DNA of 11,944 bases, from contig JAGQTR010000141.1 in NCBI GenBank assembly GCA_020438915.1, positions 1 through 11,944 on the forward strand, read 5' to 3'. This DNA is from Mycobacterium sp. (GTDB lineage: Bacteria; Actinomycetota; Actinomycetes; Mycobacteriales; Mycobacteriaceae). Made by a program: the position numbers and the translations under genes. Shown here piece by piece: positions 1 through 6,238 of this stretch (position 1 is its first letter; each line of letters starts with the position of its first letter). The notes below the pieces were generated by a model. That model saw only the letters and a list, made by a program, of their open reading frames with translations. It was not told where the DNA came from and ran no database searches.

Positions 1-254
1 CCGATGACGAACATCCGCTTCATGCCGGCCAGGTCGCCGAGCGCTCCGGCACCGAGCACCGCGGCAGCCAGGGTCAGCGTGCACAGGCTGGCCAGAAAAC
101 TGGCCATGCTGGGGGTGAAGTGGAGCCCCTTCTGCACCGCGGCGAGGTTGGTCGACAGGATGGTCGGGTCGGCGGCGGTGATGCTGTACCCGAGCCCCAT
201 GGCCAGGATCGTCATCGTTGCGGCCAGACCGGTGACGTGTTCCTGCTCAGCCAT
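1..254 (-). CDS. MFS transporter, drug-efflux (DHA2-like) type, N-terminal part (cut by window edge)
   Basis: Reading the minus strand from the ATG at 254-252 gives 84 open codons that run off the left edge, so only the N-terminus is visible. A first hydrophobic segment spans about residues 9-30 (it includes AATMTILAMGLGYSI) and a second about 53-71. After these comes an MFS motif-A-like loop at about 70-80, GALGDLAGMKR, with conserved Gly, Asp and Arg/Lys. The pattern, including the DPTIL segment near residue 29, resembles multidrug H+ antiporters, which act in the plasma membrane; the substrate cannot be told. The start is supported by a perfect -10-like box, TAACAT, ending 6 bases before the ATG with no Shine-Dalgarno, which suggests a leaderless mRNA. 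It is divergent from fadD8 with only 40 bases between the two start codons. The family call is fairly safe and the subfamily is tentative. Confidence 0.8.
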   Translation of the reverse strand, partial: MAEQEHVTGLAATMTILAMGLGYSITAADPTILSTNLAAVQKGLHFTPSMASFLASLCTLTLAAAVLGAGALGDLAGMKRMFVI

Positions 255-260
255 CAGGCG

Positions 261-266
261 ATGTTA
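261..266 (-). promoter_or_regulatory. -10 box (TAACAT) of the leftward MFS gene, probably leaderless
   Basis: Minus-strand TAACAT fits TAnnnT and is followed by exactly 6 bases (CGCCTG) and then the ATG at 254. This places the transcription start at the A of the start codon. No clear -35 box is visible, which is common in mycobacteria. Confidence 0.5.
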
Positions 267-282
267 ACGCCGGGAAGCCTCC

Positions 283-288
283 TAATCT
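283..288 (+). promoter_or_regulatory. -10 box (TAATCT) of fadD8, probably leaderless
   Basis: TAATCT fits TAnnnT and is followed by 6 bases (GGTGTC) and the fadD8 ATG at 295. There is no room for a leader or Shine-Dalgarno. It lies within the same 40 bases as the opposing TAACAT box, so the two promoters overlap and probably share or compete for RNA polymerase. Confidence 0.55.
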
Positions 289-294
289 GGTGTC

Positions 295-1887
295 ATGCCC
301 AAGGATCTCCTGCGCCATCCTTTGCACGCCGGCCATCTCACCGTCGGGGCGCTCGGCAGGCACCGGGACTCGCCGGTGCTGTTTCTCGGCGACACCACCC
401 TTACCGGAGGTGAGCTCGCCGACCGGATCAGCCAGTACATTCAGGCCTTCGAGGCGCTGGGGGCGGGCACCGGCGCCGCTGCTGGGCTGCTGTCGCTCAA
501 CCGCCCGGAAGTGCTGATGATCATCGGCGCCGGCCAGACCCAGGGTTTCCGGCGCACGGCGCTACACCCGCTGGGCTCGCTGGACGATCACGCCTACGTC
601 CTCTCCGACGCGGGGGTGGGCACGCTGATCATCGACCCGATCCCGATGTTCGTGGAGCGCGCGTTGGGCCTCGTACAGAAGGTGCCCTCGCTCACACAGA
701 TCCTCACGATCGGCCCGGTGCCCCCCGAGCTCGCCGGCGGCGACGTCACCGCGGTGGACCTGACGGCCGAGGCGGCCAACTACCCTCCCATCCCGCTGGT
801 CGCCGCCGACCTTCCGCCAGACCACATCGGCGGGCTGACCTACACCGGAGGTACCACCGGTAAGCCCAAGGGGGTCATCGGAACCACGCAGTCCATCACG
901 ACGATGACGACGGTGCAGTTGGCCGAGTGGGAGTGGCCGGAGAATCCCCGCTTCCTGATGTGCACACCGCTGTCACACGCCGGCGCGGCGTTCTTCACAC
1001 CGGTGATCGTCAAAGGCGGTGAGCTGATCGTGCTCACCAAGTTCGACCCGGCAGAGGTGTTGCGCGTGATCGAGGAGCAACAGATCACCGCGACGATGCT
1101 GGTGCCCTCGATGCTCTACGCGCTGATGGATCATCCCGATTCGCACACCCGGGATCTGTCGTCCCTGGAGACGGTGTACTACGGCGCGTCAGCGATCAAC
1201 CCGGTGCGGCTGGCCGAGGCGATCAAGCGCTTCGGTCCGATCTTCGCGCAGTACTACGGCCAGTCGGAGGCCCCGATGGTGATCAGTTACCTGTCCAAAA
1301 AGGACCACGACGAGAAACGCCTGACCTCGTGCGGGCGACCCACGCTGTTCGCCCGCACCGCGTTGCTGGGCCCGGACGGCGCACCGGTGCCCCAAGGCGA
1401 GGTGGGCGAGATCTGCGTGTCGGGACCGCTGTTGTCCGGCGGGTACTGGAACTTGCCGGAGGAAACGTCGAAAACTTTCCACGACGGGTGGATGCACACC
1501 GGCGACCTGGCCCGCGAGGACTCCGACGGGTTCTGGTTCATCGTCGACCGCACCAAGGACATGATCGTCACGGGCGGTTTCAACGTCTTCCCGCGAGAGG
1601 TGGAAGACGTTGTGGCTGAACACCCTTCGGTGGCGCAGGTGTGCGTGATCGGCACCCCCGACGAGAAGTGGGGCGAGGCGGTGACCGCCGTGGTGGTACT
1701 TCGGCCCGACGTACCTTCAGATGCCACCGCCATAGCGACGATGACGGCCGAGATCAAAGCGGCAGTCAAAGAACGCAAAGGATCGGTACAGGCGCCCAAA
1801 CAGGTGCTCGTCGTCGACTCGGTGCCGGTGACTGCGCTGGGTAAGCCGGACAAGAAGGCGGTGCGCGCGCAGTTCTCGACGACGTGA
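295..1887 (+). CDS. fadD8: Acyl-CoA synthetase FadD8 (ANL superfamily)
   Basis: A 530-residue adenylate-forming enzyme expected to activate a carboxylic acid with ATP to an acyl-AMP and then an acyl-CoA in the cytosol. The core motifs are in order: P-loop YTGGTTGKPKGV at 183-194, YYGQSE at 320-325, HTGD at 401-404, the hinge region DRTKDMIVTGGFN at 418-430, and the C-terminal catalytic lysine K517 in LGKPDKK. The length and the full motif set indicate an intact enzyme. The N-terminal stretch (VLFLGDTTLTGGELADRI) and the overall sequence match what I remember of M. tuberculosis FadD8 (Rv0551c), so I use that symbol; the physiological substrate is not known to me. The ATG is chosen because a TAATCT box sits 6 bases upstream. 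The last codons overlap the next gene by 4 bases (GTGA), implying translational coupling to a transporter. Confidence 0.9.
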   Translation: MPKDLLRHPLHAGHLTVGALGRHRDSPVLFLGDTTLTGGELADRISQYIQAFEALGAGTGAAAGLLSLNRPEVLMIIGAGQTQGFRRTALHPLGSLDDHAYVLSDAGVGTLIIDPIPMFVERALGLVQKVPSLTQILTIGPVPPELAGGDVTAVDLTAEAANYPPIPLVAADLPPDHIGGLTYTGGTTGKPKGVIGTTQSITTMTTVQLAEWEWPENPRFLMCTPLSHAGAAFFTPVIVKGGELIVLTKFDPAEVLRVIEEQQITATMLVPSMLYALMDHPDSHTRDLSSLETVYYGASAINPVRLAEAIKRFGPIFAQYYGQSEAPMVISYLSKKDHDEKRLTSCGRPTLFARTALLGPDGAPVPQGEVGEICVSGPLLSGGYWNLPEETSKTFHDGWMHTGDLAREDSDGFWFIVDRTKDMIVTGGFNVFPREVEDVVAEHPSVAQVCVIGTPDEKWGEAVTAVVVLRPDVPSDATAIATMTAEIKAAVKERKGSVQAPKQVLVVDSVPVTALGKPDKKAVRAQFSTT

Positions 1888-3092
1888 CGCTCGACCCCAC
1901 CGTGCCCACGCCGCCGAGCCGGGCACCTTCGGTCGCCGGCGGCATGCTTCTCGCGGTCGCCGTCATCCTCACCGCGGTCAACCTGCGTCCGGTCGTCACC
2001 AGCGTCGCCCCACTGCTCGACGAGATGCGCGCGGACTTCGGAGTGTCGGCCACCTGGGCGGGCCTGCTGACCACCGTGCCCGCACTGTGCTTCGCCGGGG
2101 CGGGCCTTGCCGCGCCATGGCTGTCGTCGCGGATCGGCCTGGGGCGCACCATCTCCGCAGCCCTGGCCGCGCTGACCATCGGTCTGGTCGCACGGGTCGC
2201 GGCCGGACCCTACGTGATGATCGGCGCAACGCTCGTCGCATGTGCGGGTATCGCGTTGATCAACGTGCTGATTCCGGTCATCGTCAAGAACTCGTTTCCC
2301 GCCCGGATCGGGCTGATGACCGGCATCTACACCGCCGCGCTGCAGGGGGGCGGTGCCCTCGGGTCGGCGGCGACACCTGGGCTGGCGGAACCGCTGGGCG
2401 GTTGGCGAATCGCTTTGGCGGCATGGGCAGTGATCGCATTCGCAGCCCTCGCCGTGTGGATTCCCGCGACGCGACGCCACCGCGGAGCCTGGACCCAGCA
2501 GCGGCGGCCCGCCGGTGACCCGCGCCGATCGCTACTGCGCAACCCGCTGGCCTGGACGGTCACGCTGTTCTTCGGCTGCCAGGCGTTCATGGCCTACATC
2601 GTGATGGGCTGGCTGCCACAGGTTTTCATCGACAGCGGCATAGCCAGGGTCGACGCCGGGTTGCTGGTCGGCCTGGCGTCACTGGTCGGGGTGCCGGTTT
2701 CGCTGATCGTCTCGCCGCTGGCGGCGCGCCGACCCAGCCAGAGCGCCTGGATCGTCGGACTGGGCGCGGTGGGTCTCGTCGGCGCCATCGGCCTGATGGT
2801 GGCGCCCGCCGCGCAACCCGTCGCGTGGAGTGTGCTGATCGGTGTCGGGATGAGCGCCTTCACCATGGCGCTGTCGGTAATCGGGCTGCGCTCCCGCACC
2901 GCCGCTGACACCGCGCAACTTTCGGGCATGGCCCAGGGCTTGGGTTACCTGATCGCGGGCACCGGGCCCTTCCTGTTCGGGCTGCTCCATGATGTGTCGC
3001 ACGGGTGGACGGTGCCGTGGCTGATGTTCCTGACCGTCTACCTCGTGCAGATCGTCGCCGGCTTTCTGGCCGGGCGCCCCCGCTACGTCTGA
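1884..3092 (+). CDS. MFS transporter of the CynX/NimT type
   Basis: A 402-residue, strongly hydrophobic protein with a pattern consistent with 12 transmembrane helices. The first helix region contains NLRPVVTSVAPLL at 33-45, the signature I associate with CynX (cyanate) and NimT (2-nitroimidazole) transporters of the major facilitator superfamily. A basic, Arg-rich central cytoplasmic loop (about 195-215, with RRHRG and QQRRPAGDPRR) separates the two six-helix halves. The GTG start overlaps the fadD8 stop in GTGA and has no clear Shine-Dalgarno, so expression probably depends on translation of fadD8. The pairing suggests that the transporter moves a small acid or an antimicrobial related to the FadD8 substrate, but that is inference. 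The gene ends 11 bases before the convergent methyltransferase gene. Confidence 0.88.
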   Translation: MTLDPTVPTPPSRAPSVAGGMLLAVAVILTAVNLRPVVTSVAPLLDEMRADFGVSATWAGLLTTVPALCFAGAGLAAPWLSSRIGLGRTISAALAALTIGLVARVAAGPYVMIGATLVACAGIALINVLIPVIVKNSFPARIGLMTGIYTAALQGGGALGSAATPGLAEPLGGWRIALAAWAVIAFAALAVWIPATRRHRGAWTQQRRPAGDPRRSLLRNPLAWTVTLFFGCQAFMAYIVMGWLPQVFIDSGIARVDAGLLVGLASLVGVPVSLIVSPLAARRPSQSAWIVGLGAVGLVGAIGLMVAPAAQPVAWSVLIGVGMSAFTMALSVIGLRSRTAADTAQLSGMAQGLGYLIAGTGPFLFGLLHDVSHGWTVPWLMFLTVYLVQIVAGFLAGRPRYV

Positions 3093-3103
3093 CTCGACCC
3101 CGA

Positions 3104-3715
3104 TCAGGCCCCCGGCACCGCGGTCCGTGCCGCGACCGATGCGCCCCCGGTGGTATCGAACACGTCGATGATGACATCGGCGTCGCGGTACGCCCCCAGA
3201 TGGTGCAACCCCGCGGTGGCTCCCACGATGTCGTTCGCATGGTCGCCGGCCATCGGGTAGTCCGGCACCAGATGCCGCCAGTGCGCCGCGAGAACCGTTG
3301 CGGCCGGCGCCAGCCGCGGGACCTCACGGTCGAGCACCTCCCGCAGCCTCGCCGGCTGCAGGTAGTAGCACACCTCCGATAACACCACCAGATCGAAAGG
3401 CCCTGCGGGCCAGGGCTGGTCGAGTGAACCTCGCAGCAACGTGACCCGGTCCCGGTTCGACCGGGCCTCCAGCCGGCGGTGTGTGGCGTCGAGCGCGCCG
3501 ACGCTGACGTCGGTGCTCGTCACGTGGTCACAGCGGGCCACCAGCCGTTCGGTCAGTACGCCGACCGAACATCCCGGCTCGAATGCATGCCGGTACCGCG
3601 GATAGGGCAACATTGCGGTGGTGATTGCATACTTGCGTTGTTCGTACCACCGCGATTCCAGCTGCCACGGGTCCGCGGACTCCGCGTACATGCGGTCGAA
3701 ATAGCCATCGGGCAC
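3104..3715 (-). CDS. NodS-like SAM-dependent methyltransferase
   Basis: A 203-residue class I methyltransferase. The SAM-binding glycine loop is FEPGCSVGVLTERL at 45-58, an acidic residue after strand 2 is in STDVS (D69), and motif IV is DLVVLSEVCYYL at 108-119. The N-terminal block DPWQLESRWYEQRKY at 15-29 and the later AHWRHLVPDYPMAGD at 144-158 are typical of the NodS family. Characterised NodS proteins N-methylate the free amine of the de-N-acetylated sugar in rhizobial Nod factors; here the acceptor is unknown. The GTG start at 3715 lies 8 bases after the PIG-L stop, with no obvious Shine-Dalgarno, as the last gene of a four-gene operon. Coming straight after a PIG-L deacetylase suggests methylation of an amine freed by that enzyme. 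The family call is strong and the substrate is inference. Confidence 0.88.
   Translation of the reverse strand: MPDGYFDRMYAESADPWQLESRWYEQRKYAITTAMLPYPRYRHAFEPGCSVGVLTERLVARCDHVTSTDVSVGALDATHRRLEARSNRDRVTLLRGSLDQPWPAGPFDLVVLSEVCYYLQPARLREVLDREVPRLAPAATVLAAHWRHLVPDYPMAGDHANDIVGATAGLHHLGAYRDADVIIDVFDTTGGASVAARTAVPGA
3113..3132. terminator. Possible terminator hairpin at the convergent junction
   Basis: CGGCAC (3113-3118) and GTGCCG (3127-3132) form a perfect 6-bp stem around an 8-base loop, starting 21 bases after the transporter stop and lying inside the last codons of the opposing methyltransferase. There is no U-tract, as is usual for mycobacterial terminators. A stem this short can arise by chance in GC-rich DNA. 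Confidence 0.25.
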
Positions 3716-3723
3716 TCGAGAGG

Positions 3724-4491
3724 TCAGCGGAAAACCACCTCACCCACCGCGAGCAGCCGACTCAGTACGAACGGCGGTAGCAGCGGCGTCGCATCGGTGA
3801 ACGTCGGCAGGAACTGACTGCGGAACATCTGTGCCGCAAGATTTTTCCGCTCGACGGCAATGTGAGTGAGCGGAGCCGAGTGCGCGCGATTCCATGGCAC
3901 CGCGCCGTCATCGGGCAACGCCCAATGCCACATCCACACCGGATACTCCAGCAGCACAGCGCCGGTACGCTCGGCGGCAACCGCGGCCGCTCGCCCGACC
4001 GCTTCATGGTCGGGGTGACCGTCACCCCGCCAGGTCGACGCACACCAGGTTCCCACCGGCTTGGTGGCCAGGATCTCAGTGAGCAGATCGGCCAGCCGCT
4101 CCTCATTCTCGGCGATCCGCCCGTCGGGTAACCCCAGACAGATCGGGGCGCTCAGTCCCAGTACTCCCGACGCGCAGTACAGTTCTTCGCGTCGGATGCG
4201 CTCGAGCTTGAAGCGTTGCAAGAGTGACTGATTCGGGTATGCGGCGCCACCGTCGCTGGCGGATACGATCTGAACACGAACACCGGCGTCGGCCAGCAGC
4301 GCCGCCGTGCCGCCGAACCCCAATGTCTCGTCGTCGGGGTGCGCGCCGACGACGACCACTTCGGGACACTGGTCCAAATCCAGTTCCGGTAGCCGCATTC
4401 CGGCATTGACCCAGATTTCGGCGGGGGTGCCGCCGTCAGCCAGTGGCCGTGCGGCGAACCGCGCCGAGTTGCCCCATTGTGTCACGGTCAT
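3724..4491 (-). CDS. PIG-L (LmbE-type) zinc deacetylase
   Basis: A 255-residue PIG-L/LmbE-fold hydrolase. Known members (MshB and Mca of mycothiol metabolism, PIG-L of GPI anchors) remove acyl groups from amino sugars or related amides using a metal ion. The zinc motif AHPDDE at 50-55 gives H51 and D54 with D53 as the likely general base. The third metal ligand is probably H162 in GDGHPDHEAVG (156-166). A KNLAAQMFRSQ block at 216-226 is typical of the family's C-terminal half. I chose the ATG at 4491 over an upstream in-frame start at 4602 because it overlaps the preceding stop in ATGA and has AGGA 8 bases upstream; the extra residues would lie inside the previous gene. The sequence differs from MshB and Mca as I recall them, so a dedicated pathway is likelier than mycothiol synthesis. 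In other bacteria I recall PIG-L domains fused to this type of methyltransferase. Confidence 0.9.
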   Translation of the reverse strand: MTVTQWGNSARFAARPLADGGTPAEIWVNAGMRLPELDLDQCPEVVVVGAHPDDETLGFGGTAALLADAGVRVQIVSASDGGAAYPNQSLLQRFKLERIRREELYCASGVLGLSAPICLGLPDGRIAENEERLADLLTEILATKPVGTWCASTWRGDGHPDHEAVGRAAAVAAERTGAVLLEYPVWMWHWALPDDGAVPWNRAHSAPLTHIAVERKNLAAQMFRSQFLPTFTDATPLLPPFVLSRLLAVGEVVFR

Positions 4492-5429
4492 GATGGTGTT
4501 CCTGCCAGCAATCCCAGCCGCTCCAGATCCCGCTCGGCGTGGCTCTGCCGGACATAGACCGCCAAGTCGGCCACTCGCTGCGCGTGCCTGCCATCCAGAC
4601 ACAGCGGCGCGGGTCCGAGGGCACGTGCGCAGCGGGTGATGGATTCCTCGACGGCGGTTTCGGCCACCGCGCGGGCCCGTCGCGCCACCAATTCCGCACG
4701 GCCCTTGCGGTTCAACGGATCATGGTCGACCTCGTCGGCTACCGAGATCAGCGTCGCGGTCGCGGCGGCCAACGCGGCATCAACCGCACCCAGGTGCGCC
4801 AGGGTGTGCGCATCCGCCGAGCCGGCGGCCGCCCGGGCGTATAGCGGCGCCGCCACCGCACGGGCCCCGCCCAGCCAGCACGCCGCCACCCCGGCGGCGC
4901 CGTGCCAGAAGCCGGGGCGGGTGAGGTACTCCCCCGGCCGGCCGACCGCGACCGCCGGTGTGTCGATGAATTGCACTGAGCGGGTGTCTGATTCGGCCAT
5001 ACCACAGTTGTGCCAGCTGCTGGGCAGCGGCCGCGCACCCGACTCGGCGAGGGCAACGGCGAATAACCTCCGTTCTCCCGACGGCAACCGCGCGGTAACC
5101 AACGCGTGCGAGCACAGACCGGCCCCCGAGCACCACACCTTGGTGCCGTCGAGCGTAGTTCGTCCACCGTCGTCGGCCGCACACAACACAGCGTCACCGG
5201 ACTCCGCGGCCCACACTCCCCAGAGCTGACCCGGCTCTGCGTCGGGCCCGTCCAACTCCGCCAGGATCGCCACCGCGTCGGCGTGCGCTTCGGCGAGGCG
5301 CCCGCCCACAATGTCCTGTTCGGTGAGCATGGACAGCCGGTTCCAGCGGTCGGCGGTTTCGCCGCATCCGGGCAGCGGCAGGTCCAGCGCACCCGAGGTG
5401 AGCCATGCGTCAACCACGGCGGCGATCAC
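4488..5429 (-). CDS. Short acyl-CoA-dehydrogenase-like protein
   Basis: A 313-residue protein with the layout of the acyl-CoA dehydrogenase fold. A helical N-terminus is followed by a flavin-side segment (LWGVWAAES at about 69-77), a middle beta domain (TKVWCSGAG, then VQFIDTPAVAVG) and a helical C-terminal domain rich in Ala. Typical family members have about 380-400 residues, so this is short. I cannot find the usual catalytic glutamate context, either a YEG-type motif near the C-terminus or an obvious equivalent; the C-terminus instead has RQSHAERDLERLG. It may be a flavin-binding oxidoreductase with altered chemistry, or a non-catalytic member. The GTG start at 5429 overlaps the glycosyltransferase stop in GTGA, with GGAG just upstream, and the stop overlaps the PIG-L start in ATGA, so it is tightly built into the operon. 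The fold call is moderate and the reaction unknown. Confidence 0.75.
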   Translation of the reverse strand: MIAAVVDAWLTSGALDLPLPGCGETADRWNRLSMLTEQDIVGGRLAEAHADAVAILAELDGPDAEPGQLWGVWAAESGDAVLCAADDGGRTTLDGTKVWCSGAGLCSHALVTARLPSGERRLFAVALAESGARPLPSSWHNCGMAESDTRSVQFIDTPAVAVGRPGEYLTRPGFWHGAAGVAACWLGGARAVAAPLYARAAAGSADAHTLAHLGAVDAALAAATATLISVADEVDHDPLNRKGRAELVARRARAVAETAVEESITRCARALGPAPLCLDGRHAQRVADLAVYVRQSHAERDLERLGLLAGTPS

Positions 5430-6196
5430 GCTCCGGCACCCGCCTTCGACGCACGGGACAGACCCCTCAGGTACTGCGCGAAGCCGCCGGGAGCGCGTCC
5501 GTCACGTCGATCCGACGTCGCCACCGACAGGCCGCGGTCCCGGTGAACGGTCAGCCCGGCAGCCTCGAAACGCTCAACCAGGTCGACGTCCTCGCCGGTG
5601 GCCAGCGCGTGGAAACCGCCGACGTGCCAATAGGCGTCGGCCCTGAAGCCCATGTTCGCCCCGTGCACATGGTCGTGATCGGGCCCCTTGGACCGGTACG
5701 CGCGCAGATAGCGGCGCACCACTGCGGGCGAGAAGTGCCGCCAGTTCGGTACCCGGACCACCCCGAGCACCATGTCGGCGCCAGCGTGAAGATCGGGGCG
5801 AACCATGCGGACCAGCCAGTCGGCGTCGACCATGCTGTCGGCGTCCGTGGTCGCGTACCAGGTGTCTGAGGACACGCCGTCTACCAGATCGCCGGGCCAC
5901 AACTCGACAGACCTGGCGTGCGTAAATCCCGCGGCGCGGGCCGCACCCACATTTCCGGCGTCGATCGAGATGAAGTGCACGTCGGGCCCATACTCACCGG
6001 CCAGATGCTCGCTACCGTCGTCACACGAGTCGAGCACCACCACCGTCGATACCGGCGTGGTCAGGCACGACGCGGCGGCGGTCAGCGCACGTAGGCATCG
6101 CGGCAGGTGCTGGCGCTCGTTGTGCGCCGGAACCACCACCACGATGTGCACCGGCAGCCCCCGCGACTCGGTGTGGGGCGCAGTCATGGCGATCAT
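5426..6196 (-). CDS. Family 2 glycosyltransferase (GT-A fold)
   Basis: A 256-residue GT2-type transferase. The nucleotide-binding start is VVVVPAHNERQHL at 19-31. The metal-binding DxD is TTDADS at 116-121, and the acceptor/catalytic region has GFRADAYWHVGGF at 183-195 followed by the acidic pair in GEDVDL at 201-206. No transmembrane helices are evident, so it is probably cytosolic or peripherally bound, unlike processive synthases with membrane domains. It should transfer a sugar from a nucleotide or lipid-phosphate donor; donor and acceptor are unknown. It is the first gene of the leftward operon. I list the ATG at 6196, but an in-frame ATG at 6187 (MTAPHTE) is equally plausible; neither has a clear Shine-Dalgarno. 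The start lies 42 bases from the divergent HAD gene, so the operon promoter must lie in or overlap that gap or the HAD coding sequence. Confidence 0.88.
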   Translation of the reverse strand: MIAMTAPHTESRGLPVHIVVVVPAHNERQHLPRCLRALTAAASCLTTPVSTVVVLDSCDDGSEHLAGEYGPDVHFISIDAGNVGAARAAGFTHARSVELWPGDLVDGVSSDTWYATTDADSMVDADWLVRMVRPDLHAGADMVLGVVRVPNWRHFSPAVVRRYLRAYRSKGPDHDHVHGANMGFRADAYWHVGGFHALATGEDVDLVERFEAAGLTVHRDRGLSVATSDRRDGRAPGGFAQYLRGLSRASKAGAGA

Positions 6197-6238
6197 TTAG
6201 CCGTTTGGCGCGTATTTCACACCTGGCAGGATGGCGCT
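6197..6238. promoter_or_regulatory. 42-base divergent promoter region between GT2 operon and HAD gene
   Basis: This is the only non-coding DNA between two divergent genes, so it should hold promoter elements for both. On the plus strand GGCAGG at 6225-6230 is a reasonable Shine-Dalgarno 8 bases before the HAD GTG, and TATTTC (6213-6218) is a weak -10 candidate. On the minus strand I see no convincing TAnnnT box at the right distance. No clear operator palindrome is present. Confidence 0.35.

Noticed and set aside
4..267. A plus-strand 87-codon open frame at the left edge
   Set aside because: The minus strand of the same stretch encodes the start of an MFS transporter with motif A and a well-placed -10 box; the plus frame is low-complexity.
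1287..2480. A 397-codon minus-strand open frame spanning fadD8 and the transporter gene
   Set aside because: It is a GC-rich shadow frame: low-complexity Arg/Gly/Ser composition, no motif, and it crosses two plus-strand genes with full catalytic or membrane signatures.
3724..4491. PIG-L protein as MshB or Mca of mycothiol metabolism
   Set aside because: The operon context (GT2, NodS-like methyltransferase) and sequence outside the metal motifs do not match these proteins as I recall them; a separate pathway is more likely.
4492..4602. N-terminal extension of the PIG-L gene to an ATG at 4602
   Set aside because: It lies inside the acyl-CoA-dehydrogenase-like gene and is Arg/Ala/Gly-rich; the ATGA overlap and AGGA support the start at 4491.
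6107..6238. N-terminal extension of the HAD gene to an upstream ATG
   Set aside because: It would overlap the divergent glycosyltransferase by 90 bases and adds a His/Arg-rich segment unrelated to the HAD fold; the GTG at 6239 has a ribosome binding site.
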